NCBI GenBank assembly: GCA_003229495.1
Contig: QIEB01000504.1
Coordinates: 1 to 8,281, forward strand
Direction: 5' to 3'
From: Flammeovirgaceae bacterium
GTDB lineage: Bacteria; Bacteroidota; Bacteroidia; Cytophagales; Cyclobacteriaceae
Length of the DNA stretch: 8,281 bases
How positions within the stretch are numbered: position 1 is the stretch's first letter; each line of letters opens with the position of its first letter. Shown one piece after another: positions 1 through 5,693 of this stretch. The translations under genes and the position numbers were made by a program. The notes below the pieces were generated by a model that made no database searches, was not told the DNA's origin, and saw only the letters and a list, made by a program, of their open reading frames with translations.

Positions 1-590
1 TTTACGATTTCAAGGGGATTTAGTATCCCTTGTTTTAATAAATAGGGTTCAGTTATCCGTACTATTTCCCTTAAAAGCTCCAAATCGGTATATACCAGTT
101 GCTTGACTCCGGGTCGGCGTACTTTGATAACTACGTCCTGGCCGTTTTGAAGCCTTGCCCGGTGAACTTGTCCAATAGAGGCTGAGCCAAGGGGTTTGTC
201 TTCAAAATAGGAGAACAGCGAGTCTATACTTCGACCGGTTTCTTTTTCTATGATCTTGATTGCCTGATCACTTGGGAAAGGTGGGACCTCATTTTGAAGC
301 TTCTCAAATTCTTTGATCAATGGCAGCGGCAGGATGTCGGGGCGATTACTAAGAAGCTGCCCTAGTTTGATAAACGTAGCACCGAGGTCCTCAGTCACCA
401 TCCTTACCCTTTCCCAACGACTGTATTCAAAGACGGACCGATCATGCCTGGACCAGGTCAGCCGTTTACTTTGTGGGATCAGCTTGCTAAGTGGTGTATT
501 GACCACTATGTCTTCAAAACCGTATTTTAGCAGCACCCGGATTACATCCCGTATCCGGCTAATATTCTTAATTGTCTGATCAAAAATCAC
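1..590 (-). CDS. ABC1/UbiB (AarF) family atypical kinase, N-terminal part
   Basis: This partial minus-strand gene runs off the left edge; 196 codons are present. The family are protein-kinase-like ATPases that support quinone or other isoprenoid-lipid metabolism, usually at the membrane. The hallmark KxGQ motif is visible at about residues 75-78 (FIKLGQLLSNRPDILP). It is followed by the glycine/serine-rich nucleotide loop PLGSASIGQVHRARL at about 133-147 and the VVIKVRRPG strand with the presumed catalytic lysine at 156. The catalytic loop and metal-binding aspartates lie beyond the window. No in-frame ATG exists near the 5' end. The GTG at 590 is chosen because it gives an IFDQTIKNISRIRDVIRVL start that looks typical of the family, and the next in-frame ATG (residue 64) would remove the amphipathic N-terminus. 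No Shine-Dalgarno sequence is seen. A hairpin terminator separates it from the upstream phasin-like gene, so it probably has its own promoter. Bacteroidota generally use menaquinone, so a ubiquinone role should not be assumed. Confidence 0.9.
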   Translation of the reverse strand, partial: MIFDQTIKNISRIRDVIRVLLKYGFEDIVVNTPLSKLIPQSKRLTWSRHDRSVFEYSRWERVRMVTEDLGATFIKLGQLLSNRPDILPLPLIKEFEKLQNEVPPFPSDQAIKIIEKETGRSIDSLFSYFEDKPLGSASIGQVHRARLQNGQDVVIKVRRPGVKQLVYTDLELLREIVRITEPYLLKQGILNPLEIV

Positions 591-623
591 TATGCAGGTA
601 CATTCATGGTAAAAATAGAAAAA

Positions 624-631
624 TAAACGTA
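624..631 (-). promoter_or_regulatory. possible -7 element for the UbiB-family gene
   Basis: Read on the minus strand, this octamer is TACGTTTA, one mismatch from the Bacteroidota -7 consensus TAnnTTTG. It sits about 35 nt upstream of the GTG start and downstream of the phasin terminator, where a promoter would be needed. No convincing -33 TTG was found, so the call is weak. Confidence 0.2.
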
Positions 632-660
632 AGAAATGCCCATCAGAGGATATGACAGGC

Positions 661-703
661 CACTAAAATAATAAAGGCAGTGCCTTGATAAAGACACTGC
701 CTT
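661..703 (-). terminator. intrinsic terminator after the phasin-like gene
   Basis: A perfect 9-bp stem is formed by AAGGCAGTG (674-682) and CACTGCCTT (695-703) with a 12-nt loop. On the minus strand it is followed by TATTATTTTAG. It begins about 20 nt after the stop codon of the phasin-like gene, which fits rho-independent termination of that transcript and separates it from the UbiB-family gene. The T tract is interrupted, so some read-through is possible. Confidence 0.65.
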
Positions 704-723
704 CCATGGTTAATAGGATGCTT

Positions 724-1104
724 TTACTTCTCGCCCGCTTTTTTGATAGCTCTTTTAGGGGTCGCAGGTTTTCTGGTGACACGGGTAGCTTGGGCGCTGG
801 CCTTCGACATTTTTGCAAATTTATTTTCCAAGGCCTTTACACGCTTGTTCAGATCCAGTATTTCTTTGGCTTTAGAGAAGTCAAACTTGCTGATCACCTC
901 TTTGGTAATTTTGCCTATCTGCGTTTCAAAACTCTTTTTCTTGGACTCGGTTTTTTTGAAAAATTCATCAACAATTTTTCTACCTTCTTTCTCACTTATT
1001 TTGTCCTCATCTACTAATTTGTCGATACTCTTTTGCAGTTTTTCAGCTGTCAAGGATGCTAACCCTACCCCCGTATATACGAATTTCTTAATTAAATCTT
1101 CCAT
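724..1104 (-). CDS. phasin-like protein with basic C-terminal tail
   Basis: This 126-residue protein lacks a signal peptide and is mostly helical and charged. The N-terminal part (about 1-55: MEDLIKKFVYTGVGLASLT, then a KLQKSIDKLVDEDKIS stretch and a GRKIVDEFF helix) resembles the COG3937 group of phasin-like polyhydroxyalkanoate-granule proteins. Residues about 75-98 (FDFSKAKEILDLNKRVKALE and onward) look like a coiled coil, as in phasins that oligomerise. The last 26 residues are rich in K, R, A, P and T, a short version of the histone-H1-like tail of PhaF. No PHA synthase is present here, so a granule role is not demonstrated; the protein may instead be a general membrane- or nucleoid-associated helper. 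It lies upstream of the UbiB-family gene on the same strand, with a terminator between them. ATG 1104 is preceded by an A/T-rich leader without a Shine-Dalgarno sequence. The gene is divergent from the acyltransferase gene, with the 50-bp palindrome between them. Confidence 0.8.
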   Translation of the reverse strand: MEDLIKKFVYTGVGLASLTAEKLQKSIDKLVDEDKISEKEGRKIVDEFFKKTESKKKSFETQIGKITKEVISKFDFSKAKEILDLNKRVKALENKFAKMSKASAQATRVTRKPATPKRAIKKAGEK

Positions 1105-1144
1105 TTCGATATTGTAATTAGTTAAAATTGATCATTATCCCGGT

Positions 1145-1194
1145 TATTACACCTCATAAATGTTATGCATGCATAACATTTATGAGGTGTAATA
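1145..1194. repeat. perfect 50-bp palindrome without spacer
   Basis: Each 25-base arm is the exact reverse complement of the other, with the dyad axis between 1169 and 1170 in the central TGCATGCA. The inner arms read CACCTCATAAATGTTA and TAACATTTATGAGGTG. Past the ends, GGTTA (1142-1146) and TAACC (1196-1200) could extend the pairing if two bases on the right are bulged. It lies in the divergent spacer, about 40 bp from the phasin-like ATG and about 104 bp from the acyltransferase ATG. No T tract follows on either strand, and no gene converges on it, so it is not a typical terminator. It may be an operator, a cruciform-forming site or a mobile-repeat remnant; the sequence alone does not decide. 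Confidence 0.95.
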
Positions 1195-1298
1195 TTAACC
1201 TACAATTTACAAAAAACCAATTCTTTTACTTAGAATTTGTTATTATGATTTTTAATATCCATAGGTCAACGAATTTGGTGTCAGAATAATCCAATGCT

Positions 1299-2459
1299 AT
1301 GTCAGCATTTTACTCACAAACATCTCCCCAACAGAGTATTACGCAGAATGATATTGAAGAAAATCAAAAAGTACTCAATCAATATTTCGATCCAGGTTAT
1401 AGTGCAAGTTTTATAAAAAATGTGATCGGGCCCATTAACCACCACTATTTTAAATGTGAATTTGTAGGTTTTGATCAGTTGCCTCAACGCAATAACCCGA
1501 AACGGCCTTTGCTTTATGCAAGTAATCATTCCGGAATGGCCTTCCCGTGGGATGGAATGGTGTTTTCATCGATGGTATTGAAAAAGGAAAATTTCAATTT
1601 TAAAAACGCCGTAAGAACACTGGCAGCACCAGTATTGTCACAAAGCAATCTGATGAATCCATTTATGATTAAGAACTTCTGGATGATAAATGGCGCTGTA
1701 GATGCCAGATTTAAGAATTTTGCAACAATGATGCAGCAGAGCGCCTTCAACATTTTGGTTTATCCTGAAGGAGTTGCTGGGATTGGTAAGGGCTTTAACC
1801 GAAAATACCAGCTACAAAGGTTCGCCACTTCGTTTGTCAGGATGGCCTTGAAATATAGAACGGATATCATCCCATTCGCCACGGTAAATGGTGAATATAT
1901 TAATCCATATGTTTACTCATGGCCTTGGTTAAATAAATTGTCACAGAAAATAGGAATTCCTTATATACCAATGGGTCTTCATACAATTCTTCTATTACTT
2001 TTTCCATGGATGTTTTATTTTGCACTTCCAGCCAGGTTAACCTACGTTCTGGGGAAAAGGATTAAACCATATGAATTGATCAACAAGCCCTTTGAAGAAT
2101 TAACAGAAGACGATATTAAGAAGGTACGGGACCAGGTTAAGGACCAAATGCAGAAAGAGCTTAACCGGGCAGTGGAGAAGTTTGGGAAAAAAAAGTATTC
2201 ATCAGGTAAGATCGTTGGAAATAGCATCAGAAATATGCTCATTTTGAATTACTATTGTCCTCCTGGATGGCCGGTGCTGTTTCATGAGCACCATAGACTT
2301 TATAAAAAACATAAAGGACAGGACTTCACTATGAAAACAGGATTCTGGTCTGGATTAAAATACCTGGTAAAAAACCCCCTGACTTTGGCTTTTTATTTTC
2401 CCCTTTTAGGATGGATACCTCTCTTGATAAAAGGGTATCGTGGCCATCGTATTCAATAA
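1299..2459 (+). CDS. membrane-associated lysophospholipid/MGAT-like acyltransferase (PlsC superfamily)
   Basis: This 386-residue protein is probably a glycerolipid acyltransferase acting at the inner face of the cytoplasmic membrane, moving an acyl group from a thioester donor to a hydroxyl on a lipid or alcohol. Block I is YASNHSGMAFPWDGM (about 73-87), with the catalytic pair H77 and D85. Block III is YPEGVAGIGKGF (155-166), with the glycerophosphate-binding EG. RFATSFVRMALK (174-185) and IIPFATVNGE (190-199) follow, an order that resembles MGAT/DGAT2-like members. Hydrophobic segments occur at about 226-247 and 360-378. A charged helix (about 268-298) and a C-terminal extension containing HEHH (329-332) follow the core. 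The His-to-Asp spacing is seven residues instead of the canonical four. An in-frame TAA (1287-1289) directly upstream fixes ATG 1299 as the first start. It is a single-gene unit. The exact acceptor is unknown. Confidence 0.85.
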   Translation: MSAFYSQTSPQQSITQNDIEENQKVLNQYFDPGYSASFIKNVIGPINHHYFKCEFVGFDQLPQRNNPKRPLLYASNHSGMAFPWDGMVFSSMVLKKENFNFKNAVRTLAAPVLSQSNLMNPFMIKNFWMINGAVDARFKNFATMMQQSAFNILVYPEGVAGIGKGFNRKYQLQRFATSFVRMALKYRTDIIPFATVNGEYINPYVYSWPWLNKLSQKIGIPYIPMGLHTILLLLFPWMFYFALPARLTYVLGKRIKPYELINKPFEELTEDDIKKVRDQVKDQMQKELNRAVEKFGKKKYSSGKIVGNSIRNMLILNYYCPPGWPVLFHEHHRLYKKHKGQDFTMKTGFWSGLKYLVKNPLTLAFYFPLLGWIPLLIKGYRGHRIQ

Positions 2460-2650
2460 TAGCAAGTTCCCCCTTGGGAGGGTCAAGTGGATCTTTGGTC
2501 TAATTACATACGCAAATAGCCCCAAGCACATTAAGGACCTCCTACCGGGCTACTGTGTATGGCTTAAATTTAGTAAAACGATTTAAACCAAAATTACATC
2601 CTGGGGAATTTCATTTATTGTTTCCGAAGATTTTGAATTAAACCGGCCCG

Positions 2651-2684
2651 TTAATTGTTTCAATTTTGAAACTGAAATAATTAA
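2651..2684. promoter_or_regulatory. dyad directly upstream of the CusF-like gene
   Basis: A 7-bp inverted repeat GTTTCAA (2657-2663) / TTGAAAC (2666-2672) with a TT loop is flanked by outer arms TTAATT (2651-2656) and AATTAA (2679-2684). It ends 3 bp before the ATG at 2688. It could be an operator for a metal-responsive regulator or a 5'-leader hairpin. It is not a terminator for the acyltransferase gene, because no T tract follows on the plus strand. The region is A/T-rich, so a chance origin cannot be excluded. Confidence 0.4.
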
Positions 2685-2687
2685 ATA

Positions 2688-3041
2688 ATGAGAAGCTTTC
2701 AAACAAGCTTAAGCATGGTATTGCTTTCCGTGGCAATTAGTTGTTCTGAACCCGCCAGGGAGGGCAATACTGCTTCCAGCAATCAATCGCAAGCGCCGAT
2801 AACCAGCCCTCAAATTTATCATACCCAAGGGATGGTAAAAAGCATACCTCCCAATAAAAAACTAATCATAGTAGACCACCATGAAATTCCGGGCTTTATG
2901 AGGGCTATGACCATGCCATTTAGTCTGCCCGATAGTAATATGGTGGAAGGTATAAAACCTAGCGATTCCATTAGTATGACTATACAATACGACGGTGAGT
3001 CAATTTTGTTAAAGGAAATCACTTTAATAAAAAGTAACTAA
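2688..3041 (+). CDS. CusF-like copper-binding lipoprotein
   Basis: This 117-residue exported protein has a short hydrophobic signal peptide ending in VAISC, with Cys19 as the predicted lipidated residue, followed by a polar Ser/Gln/Asn linker to about residue 43. The core (44-117) matches the CusF-type small beta-barrel fold (CusF_Ec family). It has GMVKSIPPNKKLIIVDHHEI and then PGFMRAMTMPFSLPDSN. The Met-Thr-Met pair (M74, M76) and His64/His65 correspond to CusF Cu(I) ligands. The stacking Trp of E. coli CusF is replaced by a methionine (M71), as in the family variant reading IPGFMxAMTM. Likely role: periplasmic or outer-membrane-anchored Cu(I)/Ag(I) binding or chaperoning. No CusA/B/C efflux genes are present here. 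Its stop codon overlaps the stop of the convergent gene by 4 nt. The dyad just upstream may regulate it. No Shine-Dalgarno sequence is seen. Confidence 0.85.
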   Translation: MRSFQTSLSMVLLSVAISCSEPAREGNTASSNQSQAPITSPQIYHTQGMVKSIPPNKKLIIVDHHEIPGFMRAMTMPFSLPDSNMVEGIKPSDSISMTIQYDGESILLKEITLIKSN

Positions 3042-3496
3042 AGCAGGATCTGCTTTCTTCCAGGAGCCGTAGTTACCAAAATTCCAGTTGGCTCAATGAC
3101 TCCGTTGGTAACCAGAGACCCTCTTACTTCCGCTTTTTTACCCATATAATCGGAAAATAGTTGTGAGGAAGTTTGGATTACCCAGACATTGGCGCCAGCC
3201 ACCATTTTCTCCGATAGTACAGCGATGGGGTATCCGAGGTTGGCACATTGACTGGCGCATTCTTTTACAAAGCCGCTCTCTGGCAACGTGTGATCGACAC
3301 CGGTATTTTCTTGATTTAAAGCATAGCAGTGAGCACATATTAAGGTACCCTCAATACTTAGGGAATCGGTTTCCTGAAATACCGAAAAAGTGGTTGACGG
3401 TTCCACTGTCTCAGCAGGAGTTTGCCTGGTATTACACCCGGTAACAAAGAGCATTACCAGGATAAATCGGGCCAGTTTCCTAATACTAGAGTCCAT
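3038..3496 (-). CDS. small lipoprotein with paired Cys/His domain (paralogue of the next gene)
   Basis: This 152-residue protein is of unrecognised family. The signal peptide ends in the good lipobox FVTGC (Cys21). After a Thr/Glu/Ser-rich linker, the domain has GTLICAHCYAL (50-60, with CxxC C54/C57), VDH (67-69), ECASQCANLGYPIAVL (79-94; C80, C84) and DYMGKKAEVRG (116-126). The neighbouring 139-residue protein shows the same order (GTL, CY, DH, CASxCAxxGxP, YM, a V-x-G strand), so the two are clearly paralogues. This copy is lipid-anchored and has an extra cysteine (C54). The Cys/His pattern suggests metal or redox binding, and the small beta-rich tail suggests an OB-like fold; both are inferences. 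Lying tail-to-tail with a CusF-like gene, it may serve copper handling. The start is firm: the frame is closed by a TAA at 3530-3532, and the only later Met (residue 15) would cut into the signal peptide. The start codon lies only 4 nt past a hairpin terminator's T-rich tract. Confidence 0.85.
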   Translation of the reverse strand: MDSSIRKLARFILVMLFVTGCNTRQTPAETVEPSTTFSVFQETDSLSIEGTLICAHCYALNQENTGVDHTLPESGFVKECASQCANLGYPIAVLSEKMVAGANVWVIQTSSQLFSDYMGKKAEVRGSLVTNGVIEPTGILVTTAPGRKQILL

Positions 3497-3500
3497 AATT

Positions 3501-3531
3501 AAAAGAAAAAGGATAGTGAACCTATCCTTTT
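3501..3531 (-). terminator. strong intrinsic terminator just before the 152-residue lipoprotein gene
   Basis: A perfect 10-bp stem AAAAGGATAG (3507-3516) / CTATCCTTTT (3522-3531) has a 5-nt loop. Read on the minus strand it is followed by TTTTTCTTTT, the classic rho-independent layout. It begins about 27 nt after the stop of the 139-residue gene. Unusually, the T tract ends only 4 nt before the ATG of the next gene (3496). It therefore either ends the upstream transcript, so that the lipoprotein gene depends on read-through, or acts as an attenuator or leader structure between two co-transcribed paralogues. Confidence 0.75.
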
Positions 3532-3557
3532 AATGAGTTGGTATGAATAATACATGC

Positions 3558-3977
3558 TTATTTCATCATATACATAATTTCCACTTCTTTCCATTTGTTA
3601 CCATCCTTAACCTCCAACTTATTAACTATTAACACGCCGTTGGATTCCATTCCCTCGACTCTGGCCTCTTTGGCCATATACTTGGCCAGTTGATTCGCAG
3701 GAGCAGCCAGGACATGTAACTTGCCTGATTTTGTTAGTAATGCAACCGGTATACCCATGGTAGCACATGCTGATGCACAGTTTGGCATATCCATCATTTT
3801 GCCTGATTTCATATCTTTAACCTTGTGGTCGTTACCGGCATTAGCCTTTGGCATCATCGTATAACATTTAGTATCCACCAAAGTTCCAGAGTAACTGGCA
3901 AGGGTGTTGTCATTAGGAGTTGCAGCTGTAAGAAAAACTCCAAGTAATAATAAAGCGCTGATCTTGTTCATAATCAT
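3558..3977 (-). CDS. small secreted Cys/His/Met-rich protein (paralogue of the downstream lipoprotein)
   Basis: This 139-residue exported protein is of unrecognised family. A hydrophobic signal peptide (about 1-19, ISALLLLGVFLTAA) has no lipobox cysteine, so it is predicted to be soluble in the periplasm. The mature domain has GTLVDTKCYTMMP (31-43), NDH (49-51), a Met/Lys stretch KDMKSGKMMDMP (54-65), NCASACATMGIPVALL (66-81; C67, C71) and KYMAKEARVEG (99-109). C38, H51, C67 and C71 align with C57, H69, C80 and C84 of its neighbour. The Met-rich insert, absent from the neighbour, could add soft-metal ligands such as Cu(I); this is inference. A second in-frame ATG two codons in (3971) is an equally plausible start. 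The gene is upstream of the lipoprotein paralogue on the same strand, with a hairpin terminator in the 61-bp gap. The leader is A-rich without a Shine-Dalgarno sequence. Confidence 0.85.
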   Translation of the reverse strand: MIMNKISALLLLGVFLTAATPNDNTLASYSGTLVDTKCYTMMPKANAGNDHKVKDMKSGKMMDMPNCASACATMGIPVALLTKSGKLHVLAAPANQLAKYMAKEARVEGMESNGVLIVNKLEVKDGNKWKEVEIMYMMK

Positions 3978-4040
3978 TTTATTTAGTTTGTTTCATAAGG
4001 CATACATTTAATGAACTCAATTAGTGCCGCGGTTGAATAG

Positions 4041-4063
4041 AAAAAGGCCATTTGGTCGGGGCC
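4041..4063 (-). terminator. weak candidate terminator after the GDPD gene
   Basis: On the minus strand, GGCC (4063-4060) can pair with GGCC (4049-4046), followed by TTTTT (4045-4041). It is about 55 nt past the GDPD stop codon. The stem is only 4 bp with a 10-nt loop, so this is a weak call. The rest of the 139-bp gap shows nothing convincing. Confidence 0.25.
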
Positions 4064-4116
4064 ATGACATTTTACCTCTACTATTGAACCTGTTAAGGGT
4101 CTTTCTATTATTAAAT

Positions 4117-5037
4117 TTACTTACCTGAAGGTCCCAATTGTTTTAACAGTATTTGTGGATAGTCGGTGATAATGCCATCTACTCCCATTTCAATGTACCT
4201 GTTGATGTCTGCCAGGTCATTTACTGTCCAGGGTATCAGTGCAATATTCTTCTGGTGAAGATATTGCACCAATGAGTCGGTAACCAGTGTATGATGGGGG
4301 CTGTATATACCAGGCTCAAACCCGAGTTGGATAAAATTGAAAAGCGGCCCCTGGTTATTCTCTACCAATAAAGCTGTAGTAATTGCCGGGTGCTGCTCCC
4401 TTACCTGCTGCAATGACCGGGGGTCAAACGATTGAATAATGGTTCGCTCTGTAATTTCATTTTCCATCACTACTGCTAATACCAGCTCAACAAATTTAGC
4501 AGGTCCAGGATGAAAAATTTCATCATATCCCGGCTGGCTTTTGATCTCAATGCTGTATCTAACGGGGGGGAGTTTTAGCCGATCTCTTTTGTCTTCTACT
4601 GCCTGTATAACCTCATGGAGTAAAGGCTTGGGTCCCGGGACTGGTTTCTGATGGATAAAATCAACCGGAGGTTTGGAGCCACAGTCAAATTCCTTGATTT
4701 CTTGGTAGGTCATTTCATACATATTGTATTGAAAGTAAGAGGCGGAGTCAAGCTCGGAGCCAGCATGGTCCAGGCAAATTAGGTGTGATATAAAAGGCTC
4801 ATGTGAAACTACCACCTGATGATCCTTACTGATAACCACATCCATTTCAAGAGTGCTCACCCCCCATTCCAGGGCTTGAAGGAAACCGGCAATGGAGTTT
4901 TCAGGCAGCGATCCACGGCATCCGCGATGACCCTGTACATCAAGCTCAGAATATAACCGGGAACTGTAGTCCTGCTTTTCCACAGGGCTGCAGCTGTATA
5001 TCAGAAAAATTAGGGCTACTAAGGAAAATGTTCTCAT
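4117..5037 (-). CDS. glycerophosphodiester phosphodiesterase family lipoprotein
   Basis: This 306-residue GDPD-family TIM-barrel enzyme is expected to hydrolyse glycerophosphodiesters to sn-glycerol 3-phosphate and an alcohol, with Ca2+ or Mg2+. The signal peptide ends in FLIYSC (Cys16), predicting an exported lipoprotein. Catalytic signatures are in order: GHRGCRGSLPENS (36-48, with H37, R38 and E46), STLEMDVVIS (61-70, with E64 and D66) and VVSHEP (76-81, with the general-acid H79). SIEIK (162-166), QSFD (202-205), PWTVND (269-274) and GVDGIITDYP (285-294) follow, so all main family motifs are present and the length is normal. The insert after the active-site His (about 85-135, with YNMYEMTYQEIKEFDCG) resembles the GlpQ-type insert common in Bacteroidota. 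It reads away from the metalloprotease-like gene across a 129-bp spacer. It probably scavenges phospholipid head groups outside the cytoplasm. Confidence 0.92.
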   Translation of the reverse strand: MRTFSLVALIFLIYSCSPVEKQDYSSRLYSELDVQGHRGCRGSLPENSIAGFLQALEWGVSTLEMDVVISKDHQVVVSHEPFISHLICLDHAGSELDSASYFQYNMYEMTYQEIKEFDCGSKPPVDFIHQKPVPGPKPLLHEVIQAVEDKRDRLKLPPVRYSIEIKSQPGYDEIFHPGPAKFVELVLAVVMENEITERTIIQSFDPRSLQQVREQHPAITTALLVENNQGPLFNFIQLGFEPGIYSPHHTLVTDSLVQYLHQKNIALIPWTVNDLADINRYIEMGVDGIITDYPQILLKQLGPSGK

Positions 5038-5051
5038 GTTACTCTCGCCCT

Positions 5052-5059
5052 TACTTTTG
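5052..5059 (+). promoter_or_regulatory. candidate -7 element (TACTTTTG) for the metalloprotease-like gene
   Basis: This octamer fits the Bacteroidota TAnnTTTG consensus exactly and is identical to the one at 6951-6958. It lies about 107 bp upstream of the ATG at 5167, so the leader would be long. No clear -33 TTG was found upstream. A 12-bp palindrome CAAAAGCTTTTG (5067-5078) lies directly downstream and could be an operator. Confidence 0.3.
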
Positions 5060-5166
5060 AGTCAAGCAAAAGCTTTTGGCATTAAAATTGCCTTCGCAAT
5101 ACTACGAATTTATAGCTCCCATATGATGCAACCATACATAATTTTCACTTCCAAAATTTATGTGTT

Positions 5167-5682
5167 ATGTATACTAATAAATTTTTTATATGGGTTGCTT
5201 TTATGGGTTTTTTCTTTTCCTGCAGCGAGCATGATGAAGTTGAGACCATTCCGGTGAAATTTCCCGGAGTAGACCCCGAATTGCGTGAGTATTTTCAAAG
5301 ATTTGAAGATGAGGCCGCTGCCCGCGGACTTCCCGTTGATTTAACCGTTTCGGCTATTACAGGTACCATCCTGAAAATTGATGGAGAACATGTTTTGGGA
5401 CGATGTTCATTTCCTCGCGCACAACCCAACCAAGTAATAATCGATCAATCATTTTGGATGCTGGGGACTGACCTGTTTCGGGAATTCGTGGTATTTCATG
5501 AGTTAGGTCATTGTTATTTATTCCGTCCACATTTGGAAGATCGCTTGTCCAATGGTGCTTGTGCAAGTATTATGCGCAGTGGCAATGGGCCTTGTTTGGA
5601 CAATTATTCTCAACGTACCAGGCGGTTCTATATCGATGAACTGTTGGATCATCAGCCAGGGGTATTAAGCGCAAGCAGATAG
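5167..5682 (+). CDS. putative zinc metalloprotease lipoprotein (HEXXH, metzincin-like)
   Basis: This 171-residue protein has a short hydrophobic signal peptide ending in FFFSC (Cys19). The following SEHDE is acidic, resembling Bacteroidota lipoprotein surface-export signals, so it may face the outside (inference). A helical stretch (about 37-53) leads to the catalytic part. FREFVVFHELGHCYLFRPH (104-122) holds the HEXXH zinc motif (H111, E112, H115) and a third candidate ligand H122. SIM (134-136) could be the methionine turn of metzincins. The third His is one residue further than in the standard HEXXHxxGxxH, so it is not a canonical metzincin. Four cysteines follow lipobox Cys19 (C80, C116, C132, C143) and may form disulphides. 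The substrate is unknown. It converges on the DUF445 gene with an 11-bp gap and diverges from the GDPD gene. No Shine-Dalgarno sequence is seen. Confidence 0.82.
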   Translation: MYTNKFFIWVAFMGFFFSCSEHDEVETIPVKFPGVDPELREYFQRFEDEAAARGLPVDLTVSAITGTILKIDGEHVLGRCSFPRAQPNQVIIDQSFWMLGTDLFREFVVFHELGHCYLFRPHLEDRLSNGACASIMRSGNGPCLDNYSQRTRRFYIDELLDHQPGVLSASR

Positions 5683-5693
5683 GTTACCATTGA

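Noticed and set aside
313..579. Plus-strand open frame of 88 codons
   Set aside because: It lies antisense to the UbiB-family kinase, whose KxGQ and nucleotide-loop motifs establish the minus strand as coding.
743..1117. Plus-strand open frame of 124 codons with hydrophobic composition
   Set aside because: It is the antisense shadow of the phasin-like gene; the minus-strand reading gives coherent helices and a family resemblance.
1145..1194. Palindrome as a bidirectional terminator or IS end
   Set aside because: The flanking genes diverge from it, no T tracts follow, and no transposase or target-site duplication was found nearby.
2460..2510. Possible terminator after the acyltransferase (CTTG/CAAG and CCC/GGG pairings)
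   Set aside because: Stems are 3-4 bp and no T tract follows on the plus strand.
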